Positions 1-4,991 of a stretch of DNA of 5,035 bases are shown here, in pieces (the stretch's first letter is position 1; every line of letters starts with the position of its first letter). Below the pieces are notes generated by a model, which worked only from the letters and a program-made list of their open reading frames with translations, did no database searches and was not told the origin of the DNA. Source of the DNA: Chloroflexota bacterium. Lineage in GTDB: Bacteria > Chloroflexota > Limnocylindria > Limnocylindrales > CSP1-4. The stretch is from positions 358 to 5,392 of the forward strand of contig PMJT01000113.1 in assembly GCA_003158495.1 (NCBI GenBank). Reading direction: 5' to 3'. The translations under genes and the position numbers were made by a program.

Positions 1-777
1 CGAGAGCCCGGCAAGAGCGATCCCATCGACGCCCTCTCGGTTGCCAGAGCAGCTCTGCGTGAGCCGAACTTGCCGACCGCCAAGCTAGATGGCGTCGAGC
101 GCGAGCTGCGATTGCTAGTGGACTATCGGGATGTCCTGATCGCCGATCGAACGCGATACCAGTCTCGGCTGCGCTGGTTCCTCGTGGAGCTCGGCATCCC
201 AGAGCCTCCGGCACGCAAACTCGCTGTGCCAATCGTCCTCGCGAGCGTTGATCTCCTACTCGTTGGCCGGACCGAGCCGTGCGCCCGTATCGCCAGGGGC
301 CTCATCACGCGGATCAGTGAGTTGACCGGGGCGATCGATGCCTTAGCACGACAGATCGGGGAGCTGACCGAGGCCATCGCTCCGTCACTTCTGGCCCTGT
401 TTGGCTGTGGGCCGCTGACTGCCGCCAAGCTCGTCGCCGAGACGGCCGGCGTCAGCCGCTTCCGCTCACGAGCAGCGTTCGCGGCTCACACCGGAACGTG
501 TCCCATCCCGGTCTGGTCAGGCAACCTTGTCCGCCATCGGCTCAACCGTGGCGGCAACCGTCAGCTCAACGCCGCCCTTCACCGTATCGCCGTCACCCAG
601 CTACGTTGCCCGGGGCTCGGGCAGACGTATGTTGCCAAACGCCAGGCCGCGGGAGACACCAAGACTGAGGCGATCCGAGCGCTGCGTCGACGTCTCAGCG
701 ACGAGGTCTTCCGTCGACTTCAGGCGGACGAAGCTGCCCGAGTAGACGTCGAAGGGGTGACTCGAGCCGCTGCTTGA
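1..777 (+). CDS. IS110-family transposase, C-terminal part (5' end outside window)
   Basis: The reading frame is open from base 1 to the TGA at 775-777, giving 258 visible residues; the N-terminus lies to the left of the window. An in-frame TTG at base 70 is not the true start, because conserved family sequence precedes it. Visible residues 4-11 (GKSDPIDA) match the late part of the DEDD/RuvC-like catalytic domain of IS110 transposases. A helical linker follows (about residues 95-128). Then comes the Transposase_20-type domain: GCGPLTA at 135-141, and the PVWSGN segment near 170-175 whose serine (about 173) corresponds to the family's catalytic serine. The GGN and basic helices after it are also typical. 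In this family the enzyme is known to recombine DNA guided by a bridge RNA encoded in the element's non-coding end. No frameshift or internal stop is seen, so it may be intact. The codon range is similar to its neighbours. Confidence 0.93.
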   Translation, partial: REPGKSDPIDALSVARAALREPNLPTAKLDGVERELRLLVDYRDVLIADRTRYQSRLRWFLVELGIPEPPARKLAVPIVLASVDLLLVGRTEPCARIARGLITRISELTGAIDALARQIGELTEAIAPSLLALFGCGPLTAAKLVAETAGVSRFRSRAAFAAHTGTCPIPVWSGNLVRHRLNRGGNRQLNAALHRIAVTQLRCPGLGQTYVAKRQAAGDTKTEAIRALRRRLSDEVFRRLQADEAARVDVEGVTRAAA

Positions 778-800
778 CACAGGAGCAATTGATAGAGACC
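1..800 (+). mobile_element. IS110-family insertion sequence, right-hand part; right boundary approximate
   Basis: The transposase frame identifies the element. Just after the stop codon there is a short tail (GCTTGACACAGGAGCA, starting about 770) that resembles the right ends I associate with actinobacterial IS110 elements, where the right non-coding end is very short. The boundary is set at about 800 only as an estimate, because IS110 elements lack clear terminal inverted repeats and often leave no target duplication. The left end, which in the IS110 subgroup holds the bridge RNA, is outside the window. If the element is instead of the IS1111 subgroup, more of the sequence after 777 would belong to it, but a separate - strand reading frame starts its 3' end at 823, which leaves little room. 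Confidence 0.7.
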
Positions 801-822
801 GATCGGAAGGGACAGTCCCAGG

Positions 823-1047
823 CTAGCCAGCCCAGCCGCCCAGTCCGAGGAAAGCTTCCAGCTCGGCGACCGAAGTTCGTAGGGCATCGTTGGCGCGACT
901 CCATAACCGCCAGTCGGCGCTCGATTGCTCCGTCCACCCAGCGATAGTCCCCGGCGCCAGGTCAAACGCCTCTATAAAGGCCCGCGTCTCGACATTTCGA
1001 GCCGCGACAATTCGAACACTGAGACGCCGGAATTCGGCGACATCCAT
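823..1047 (-). CDS. Small hypothetical protein, 74 aa
   Basis: I do not recognise this protein. I choose the ATG at 1047 because a strong GGGAGG lies four bases upstream (1052-1057); an in-frame GTG at 1059 would add four residues but overlaps that ribosome binding site. The product is soluble-looking with no signal peptide or membrane segment. It has three tryptophans and mixed charged helices. A stretch at about residues 24-38 (FIEAFDLAPGTIAGW) loosely resembles a helix-turn-helix, which is only an impression. The stop codon lies about 25-45 bases from the end of the IS110 element, so the natural 3' context may have been altered by the insertion, although the frame itself appears to end before the element. 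A hairpin abuts its ribosome binding site. It could also be a chance frame in GC-rich DNA; the good start signal is the main support. Confidence 0.5.
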   Translation of the reverse strand: MDVAEFRRLSVRIVAARNVETRAFIEAFDLAPGTIAGWTEQSSADWRLWSRANDALRTSVAELEAFLGLGGWAG

Positions 1048-1051
1048 GAAG

Positions 1052-1057
1052 CCTCCC
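1052..1057 (-). promoter_or_regulatory. Ribosome binding site of the small 74-aa gene
   Basis: On the - strand this reads GGGAGG, followed by a four-base spacer (CTTC) and ATG at 1047. It is the best Shine-Dalgarno match in the window although the spacing is short. It decides the start in favour of ATG 1047 over GTG 1059. Confidence 0.55.
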
Positions 1058-1086
1058 ACTCGGCGGACGGGACCGCCTACCGAGTG
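1057..1086 (-). repeat. Hairpin abutting the ribosome binding site of the small gene
   Basis: The arms CACTCGG (1057-1063) and CCGAGTG (1080-1086) are perfect complements over 7 bp. The stem can continue with CGG/CCG or be re-paired as GGCGG/CCGCC, leaving a four-base bulge and a six-base loop. Read on the - strand, the 3' arm runs directly into the GGGAGG ribosome binding site. There is no T-run after it, so it does not look like an intrinsic terminator for the HIRAN gene upstream. A role in translation control or as a protein-binding site is inference. Confidence 0.5.
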
Positions 1087-1255
1087 ACTGTACTCTGGTT
1101 GCGCCGCCTAACAGAGCCGAATAGCGCGTAGTGACGTTCGAGGCGTGCGCGCCATTCGCTCGCAGTCACTAGGCAGCCTACGATGGGCCAGCGGTTTCTG
1201 GCTCTCAAGCGCAACCAGGTCAGACCGAATTCCGTATTTAGCGAGAGGGCGCCGG
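1087..1255. other. Intergenic stretch between HIRAN gene and small gene; no gene seen
   Basis: Reading frames here on both strands are short and compositionally unlike proteins. An 8-bp inverted repeat, AGTGACTG at 1083-1090 and CAGTCACT at 1163-1170, is separated by 72 bases. No T-run terminator follows the HIRAN stop at 1256-1258. The promoter of the small gene would be expected here, but I see no clear -35/-10 pair. Confidence 0.4.
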
Positions 1256-1822
1256 TCAGGAGTCTGTTTCCTCGATCCAGCCCGGTACCTCCCAGGCTGA
1301 CTCTTCCTGATAGACCGCCGACTCTGGCTCATCCGCAAAGCCGCCCGGGTCGAGAGATCGATTCTTTGTAACAGCGGTCAGGTACTTCTGGACCTGCCTC
1401 TTGGATGCGATGTTGAGAACGACGCCGATCGGCGTGGAAATGCCCCGTCCAAGGGAGGAAGCTGCCTCCAGAGTTGCCTCGCAGCCAGCACCGCGATAGC
1501 CCAGCTCCTCGAGACGCCTGAGTTGGCGCCCGAAAACAGGGGCTAAGTCCCGCGACAGGTGTCCAATGGTGAGTGGCACCGGCGTGCCGGGAACAAATAG
1601 GGCTACTGCCACGGCATTTGGGTCGTACGGGTTGGTCGGCTCCCGAGACAGGACAGCGGCGGTTCGCGTTCTGGTGCCCACGGCTGACAAGACGACTTGC
1701 AATTCCTTCTGGTGGTAAGACTCGCCAACGACATCGATCTCGTGGCCTTCCGGCAACACGAGCCACACGCCCAGCTGTCGCTGCGGCTTTGCCTTCCCGG
1801 GCCCCAAGACTCGCTTGAGCAT
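1256..1822 (-). CDS. Stand-alone HIRAN-domain protein, 188 aa
   Basis: The HIRAN domain spans about residues 28-137. Its signature segments are visible in order: VVGESYHQ (31-38), REPTNPYDPNAVAV (60-73) and IGHLSRDLA (86-94), followed by a long helix rich in Arg/Leu/Glu. In eukaryotic HLTF/Rad5 helicases HIRAN binds the 3' end of single-stranded DNA; in bacteria it occurs alone or fused to other domains, and its role there is largely unknown. No helicase or nuclease motif is present here. The C-terminal tail (about 164-188) is acidic with two tryptophans and may be flexible. No signal peptide or membrane segment is seen, so it is probably cytosolic. I choose ATG 1822 because TGAGGA lies eight bases upstream; a GTG at 1879 would add 19 residues, but that extension lies inside a long hairpin and does not resemble HIRAN sequence. 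DNA binding is inferred from the family. Confidence 0.85.
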   Translation of the reverse strand: MLKRVLGPGKAKPQRQLGVWLVLPEGHEIDVVGESYHQKELQVVLSAVGTRTRTAAVLSREPTNPYDPNAVAVALFVPGTPVPLTIGHLSRDLAPVFGRQLRRLEELGYRGAGCEATLEAASSLGRGISTPIGVVLNIASKRQVQKYLTAVTKNRSLDPGGFADEPESAVYQEESAWEVPGWIEETDS

Positions 1823-1830
1823 CGTTCGCG

Positions 1831-1836
1831 TCCTCA
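1831..1836 (-). promoter_or_regulatory. Ribosome binding site of the HIRAN gene
   Basis: On the - strand this reads TGAGGA, eight bases before the ATG at 1822. It supports the 188-residue start over the upstream GTG. It lies two bases after the foot of the leader hairpin. Confidence 0.6.
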
Positions 1837-1838
1837 GT

Positions 1839-1894
1839 CGATGCTCGTCTTGCGCGCATCGGATCAACTCTAGCAGCACGCTAGACGAGCATCG
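1839..1894 (-). repeat. Long hairpin in the presumed leader of the HIRAN gene
   Basis: The arms CGATGCTCGTCT (1839-1850) and AGACGAGCATCG (1883-1894) are a perfect 12-bp inverted repeat. Pairing continues inward through 1852-1857 and 1876-1881, giving 19 positions per arm with two mismatches (1851/1882 and 1855/1878) and an 18-base loop. A smaller inverted repeat, CTAGC/GCTAG, overlaps the inner arm and loop (1870-1884). The foot of the hairpin is two bases from the TGAGGA ribosome binding site. There is no T-run, so it is unlikely to be a terminator. It could be a translation-control structure, a dimeric operator or the remnant of a small palindromic element; the sequence does not decide between these. 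Confidence 0.75.
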
Positions 1895-2107
1895 CTGGCG
1901 ACAACCGAGGACGGTCGGGCCCGCGCGAAGTCATATCAGGTCGCTGCCATCATTGCGTTGGCTGCATCGCCCCCAGGGAGCTCGAACGACTCGTCTAGGC
2001 TCGCGAATCGCAAGGCCGCACCTCGCAGTCTCGAACGACCGTAAACACGTCGGCACGATCGCCTGTCCCACTCGCGAGTCTGAGGTCGTTGCCGACAATC
2101 GGACGAA
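1895..2107. other. Intergenic stretch between response regulator and HIRAN gene; repeats but no gene
   Basis: No convincing coding frame is present on either strand; the + strand frame across it is Arg/Ser-rich and unlike a protein. It contains a 10-bp direct repeat CTCGAACGAC (1981-1990 and 2030-2039, 49 bases apart), a 10-bp palindrome ACTCGCGAGT (2070-2079), and interleaved 7-bp inverted repeats (AACGACC 2034-2040 with GGTCGTT 2084-2090; GTCGGCA 2049-2055 with TGCCGAC 2090-2096). These lie just downstream of the response-regulator stop and could form RNA structure, but no terminator with a T-run is seen. The HIRAN promoter should lie here; I could not identify it. Confidence 0.45.
1981..2039. 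repeat. Direct repeat CTCGAACGAC, two copies
   Basis: Identical 10-mers lie at 1981-1990 and 2030-2039. Part of each (TCGAAC) resembles half of an actinobacterial SOS box, but neither copy has the matching second half, so LexA binding is not supported. Confidence 0.35.
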
Positions 2108-2890
2108 CTAGCGTTTCGTTTGCTCGTTCTGTCCCGCTTCGCCGTCCCAGCCTTCCCTCAGGGAACTGCCGACGAATCGATAGCCCACGCCCGGCACCGC
2201 GGCGATGAAGCGCCGATCGCGATAGCCGTTCTGGAGCTTGACGCGCAGCCTCCGGACGTGGCGATCGACGATGTTGGCCTCGGCCACGAAGTCGGCGCCC
2301 CAGATCGTGTCGAGGATCTCCTCCCGGGTGACGACGCGTCCGCCCCGGCCGGCGAGTAAGTAGAGCAGGTTCTGCTCGACGACCGACAGGTGGATGACGG
2401 ACTGACCGGCGTGCACCACGTGATTGACGATGTCGATCTCGATCTCGCCGAACTTGATGGTGGGCACGATCGGGCGGACGGTCCCGGTCGTCCGACGCGC
2501 GATGACGATGCATCTGGCGAGGAGTTCCTCTGGCGAGAAGGGCACCGTCAGGATGTCGTCGACGCCGAGATCGAAGGCCTTGAGCTTGGTCTGCAGGTCG
2601 CCCCGCAAGGTGAGTCCCAGAACCGGCGTCTCGCTCCGCGTCCGCGTGTTCGAGGCGCCTAGACGACCAAGGAGCGCGGTGCTGTCGTCGTGGTTCATGT
2701 CGACCACAGCAACATGCGGCGTCCAGGTGGCGAGCATGGCTTCCGCCTCGGCCAGGCTCCCGGCAGACCTAACGACAAAGACTCCGTGAGTAAGTGTCAG
2801 CTTGATCAGGTCCACGACCAGGGGCTCCTCGTGGAGCACCAGTGCGCGATACGGCTCGACTTCTCGTGCGTTGACATGGCTGTCTGTCAA
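2108..2890 (-). CDS. OmpR/PhoB-family response regulator with atypical receiver, 260 aa
   Basis: This is a cytosolic transcription factor with a receiver domain (about residues 14-130) and a winged-helix DNA-binding domain (about 144-241). The receiver shows an acidic pair (E21, E22), the phospho-acceptor position D64 (AVVDMN) and T94. The usual lysine of the TKPF motif is valine: it reads TVPF with V116. The DNA-binding half is well conserved, with LLYLLAGRGGRVVTREEIL, an IWG motif, the recognition helix region NIVDRHVRRLRVKL and the closing GVGYRFV. No sensor kinase gene is in the window. I choose the TTG at 2890 because GAGGA stands eight bases before it, the same spacing as for the HIRAN gene. 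A GTG at 2986 would add 32 residues that do not look like receiver sequence and that would include an inverted repeat at 2915-2935. The C-terminal tail after 241 is polar. A role controlling the nearby EAL gene is inference from proximity. Confidence 0.92.
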   Translation of the reverse strand: MTDSHVNAREVEPYRALVLHEEPLVVDLIKLTLTHGVFVVRSAGSLAEAEAMLATWTPHVAVVDMNHDDSTALLGRLGASNTRTRSETPVLGLTLRGDLQTKLKAFDLGVDDILTVPFSPEELLARCIVIARRTTGTVRPIVPTIKFGEIEIDIVNHVVHAGQSVIHLSVVEQNLLYLLAGRGGRVVTREEILDTIWGADFVAEANIVDRHVRRLRVKLQNGYRDRRFIAAVPGVGYRFVGSSLREGWDGEAGQNEQTKR

Positions 2891-2898
2891 TGAGCGGG

Positions 2899-2903
2899 TC
2901 CTC
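2899..2903 (-). promoter_or_regulatory. Ribosome binding site of the response regulator gene
   Basis: On the - strand this reads GAGGA, eight bases before a TTG start at 2890. It is the main reason for preferring TTG 2890 to GTG 2986. Confidence 0.5.
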
Positions 2904-2914
2904 GTGGAGACACC

Positions 2915-2935
2915 GATTGCGATGCCGTAGCAATC
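2915..2935. promoter_or_regulatory. Inverted repeat upstream of the response regulator, possible operator
   Basis: GATTGC (2915-2920) and GCAATC (2930-2935) are perfect complements separated by nine bases. The centre is about 35 bases upstream of the TTG start, a position where an autoregulatory operator or leader hairpin could sit. OmpR-type regulators usually bind direct repeats, so this may be a site for a different protein, or chance. Confidence 0.35.
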
Positions 2936-3044
2936 CTTAGTCCGCGGCCCAACCCAGGGTATCGCACAGAGATAGTGCCCTCTCACGATCGCTCGAATGG
3001 GCGCTACGACCGCCTAGCGGCAAGTCGCCCGTGACACGAGGTGT

Positions 3045-4790
3045 TCACGCGTCGACCGGCAGGGGTCGCCCCAGCAGATAGCCCTGGCCTAGCTCGATGG
3101 CAAGGTCGCGCAATACACCGAGTTCGCTGTCTGTCTCGATGCCCTCGACGATCAGCCGGCAGCCGGTCACGCTCGCAAAGTGACAAAGGCCGACGATCAT
3201 CGCCTGACGTGCGTCGTCGGACTCGACGCCGGCTATAAGCGATCGATCGAGCTTCACGAACGCCGGCCGCAGTTCCACGATGTGGCGCAGGCTGGCGAAC
3301 CCGGTACCAGCGTCATCGACGGCGAACTCCACTTTCGGTCCCAGTGCGGCCATCGCGGTACGGAATGCTGGATAATCGGTGATGGCCGTGTGTTCGGTCA
3401 CCTCCAGCACAATGCGCCGGCTGCTTGCGGCGAGGAGGGTGCGCAGCGGTTCACCCGCAACGATTAGCTCGGGCGTCGCGTTCAGATTGAGCCAGGCTGA
3501 CTGGGGCAATGCATTCGACGCCGCGAGGGCAGCCCGGAGCGTGGCCATCTCCAGCTCGACCCCTAGGCCGACCGCGGCCGCCTCCACGAATAGAACCTCG
3601 GGGTTGGCGTTGTCTGTAAAACGCGTCAGCGCCTCGTAGCCGACGATCTCATCGCGCCGGAGGTCGACGATCGGTTGGAAGACGGGCCCGAAGGCGCCGT
3701 CGGCGATGACGTCCGCGATGTGATCGCGACCACGTCCTGCCTCGGTCCGCTCGGCCACGTCGCGGCCGATGAGTGCCCCGGCCAGGTCCGCGAACTGGAC
3801 GAGGGCCGGCAGCTCCTCGGTGACGGCGACATCCTCGACAGATCCAATCGTGTAGATGCCTAGCAGCCCGATGACCTGCTGCTGGTGTCGCACGGGCGCG
3901 CACACAATCGCGTTGACGCCGAGGTCGTTCAGGAGCTGGTCGTACGAACGCGAGGGGTCACTCACCCATGGCTCGATCCAGGGGCCTTGGGCGGCCCGCT
4001 CGCGGAGGTACCGACTGCGCTGTTCCGAGAGCCGTATCAGGGGAGAGTCGGGCTGGCCCTCGACGACAAAGCCGATCGGCCAACAGCGACCATCGAGCCC
4101 GAAGAGGGAGAGCTGCGAACCGACGACGCCCGTGAGGATCACGACCCTGCCGCAGATCGCCTGAGCGGTGGCCTCGGGCGTGTCGCCTGCGCGCAGACCC
4201 CGGATCGTGTCAGCGATCAGCGCGCGCTCTCGGGCGAGATGGGTCGCCCGTTCCGCAAGGGCTCGTTCTCCGGTCACGTCACGCTGCACCGCCACGTAGC
4301 TCGCGATCGCGCCGGAGGAGGCGCGGATGGGCGAGATCACGACCTCTTCTGTATGGAGCGAGCCGTCCTTGCGCCGGTTCACAAAGTCGGATGCCCAAGG
4401 CAAGCCGTTCGTGAGCGAGGCCCACATCGCGTCGTAGAACCAGGGCGTCTGACGGCCGCTCTTCTGGAAGCGTGGGTTTTGGCCGATGACTTCGGCGCGG
4501 GCGTAGCCGCTCACTCGTTCGAAGGCGCGATTGACGTAGGTGATCCGCGCCTCGAGGTCGGTGACCACGACCGACTCGGTCACCTGCTCGATGGCAGCGG
4601 TGAGCCGGTCGAGCTCCGCCAGGTCGCGCAAGTGCGTCGCGACGTGCCCGCAGAGTGTCGGACTCGCCGCCTCGGGGGTCGACGCTCCGGTACGCCGATG
4701 AGTAGGTCCAGCCGTCGGACGCTCGGAAGGCCGGTAGAGCAGCGAACTCGAGTCGCGATGCGACCCGGCGTCTGACCCTGGATCTCTCAT
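3045..4790 (-). CDS. PAS-GAF-EAL protein, predicted cyclic-di-GMP phosphodiesterase, 581 aa
   Basis: Residues 1-58 are a polar, probably disordered leader without a signal peptide or membrane segment, so the protein should be cytosolic. A PAS domain with its PAC motif spans about 63-172 (GQNPRF, NRRKDG, the SPIR segment and RDVT). A GAF domain spans about 187-345. The EAL domain covers about 355-581. EAL enzymes hydrolyse cyclic-di-GMP to pGpG, and the residues needed are visible: E386 in YEALTRF, N437 in LNLN, E463 in LEVTEH, D492-D493 in DDAGTG, K513 in KLDRSL, E549 in VEGIET and Q569 in GQGYLLGRP. The usual DDFG is DDAG, a common variation. There is no GGDEF domain, so synthesis is not expected. 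The PAS and GAF domains probably sense a ligand or redox state and control the EAL domain; which signal is unknown. The ATG at 4790 follows a purine-rich GGAAGGGAG. A repeat-palindrome-repeat block lies 64-99 bases upstream. Confidence 0.96.
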   Translation of the reverse strand: MRDPGSDAGSHRDSSSLLYRPSERPTAGPTHRRTGASTPEAASPTLCGHVATHLRDLAELDRLTAAIEQVTESVVVTDLEARITYVNRAFERVSGYARAEVIGQNPRFQKSGRQTPWFYDAMWASLTNGLPWASDFVNRRKDGSLHTEEVVISPIRASSGAIASYVAVQRDVTGERALAERATHLARERALIADTIRGLRAGDTPEATAQAICGRVVILTGVVGSQLSLFGLDGRCWPIGFVVEGQPDSPLIRLSEQRSRYLRERAAQGPWIEPWVSDPSRSYDQLLNDLGVNAIVCAPVRHQQQVIGLLGIYTIGSVEDVAVTEELPALVQFADLAGALIGRDVAERTEAGRGRDHIADVIADGAFGPVFQPIVDLRRDEIVGYEALTRFTDNANPEVLFVEAAAVGLGVELEMATLRAALAASNALPQSAWLNLNATPELIVAGEPLRTLLAASSRRIVLEVTEHTAITDYPAFRTAMAALGPKVEFAVDDAGTGFASLRHIVELRPAFVKLDRSLIAGVESDDARQAMIVGLCHFASVTGCRLIVEGIETDSELGVLRDLAIELGQGYLLGRPLPVDA

Positions 4791-4853
4791 CGCTCCCTTC
4801 CCGCTCGCGTGCTCTTGGGTAGTCCCGATGTCAGCAACCGGTGACCGGGGCTG

Positions 4854-4889
4854 TAGCCACCCTAGGCCGCTAGCGGGCGATAGCCACCC
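4854..4889. promoter_or_regulatory. Repeat-palindrome-repeat block, candidate operator for the EAL gene
   Basis: TAGCCACCC occurs at 4854-4862 and again at 4881-4889. Exactly midway, with four bases on each side, is the perfect 10-bp palindrome CCGCTAGCGG (4867-4876). The block lies 64-99 bases upstream of the ATG at 4790, a normal distance for a regulator site. No known regulator motif is recognised. Confidence 0.4.
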
Positions 4890-4955
4890 CCCATTCGTTC
4901 GATACCCGCGGAGTCTGCGATCTTTGCACTGTGCCCTGCAGACGCTCGGAGGCGA

Positions 4956-4991
4956 GCCTGTCTGTCAGGCCAAACCGGCGACCTTCTCGCC
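4956..4991. repeat. Two adjacent small stem-loops upstream of the EAL gene
   Basis: GCCTG-TCTGT-CAGGC (4956-4970) and GGCGA-CCTTC-TCGCC (4977-4991) are each a perfect 5-bp stem with a 5-base loop, six bases apart. Stems this short are frequent in GC-rich DNA; neither is followed by a T-run. They may belong to the end of a gene to the right, or mean nothing. Confidence 0.25.

Noticed and set aside
772..806. Outward promoter at the IS110 right end (TTGACA)
   Set aside because: TTGACA is present across the transposase stop, but no -10 hexamer occurs at a suitable distance.
1329..1859. - strand frame of 176 codons overlapping the HIRAN gene
   Set aside because: It is an out-of-frame shadow of the HIRAN gene, Arg/Ala-rich with no domain, while the overlapping frame shows clear HIRAN motifs.
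1981..2048. SOS boxes at the TCGAAC repeats
   Set aside because: Each copy has only one half-site; the second halves do not match GTTCGA.
1995..2513. - strand frame of 172 codons overlapping the response regulator
   Set aside because: It is extremely Arg-rich and out of frame with the conserved winged-helix domain.
3031..3048. Hairpin GTGACAC/GTGTTCAC as terminator of the EAL gene
   Set aside because: The stem is short and bulged, overlaps the stop codon and has no T-run after it.
4440..4600. LOV photoreceptor reading of the PAS domain
   Set aside because: The segment GQNPRF resembles the LOV motif GxNCRF, but the flavin-binding cysteine is replaced by proline, so an ordinary PAS domain is the better call.
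3885..4775. Long + strand open frame (296 codons) opposite the EAL gene
   Set aside because: It lies wholly antisense to the well-supported PAS-GAF-EAL frame; its sequence is Arg/Gly/Asp-rich with no recognisable domain, as expected for an open shadow frame in GC-rich DNA.
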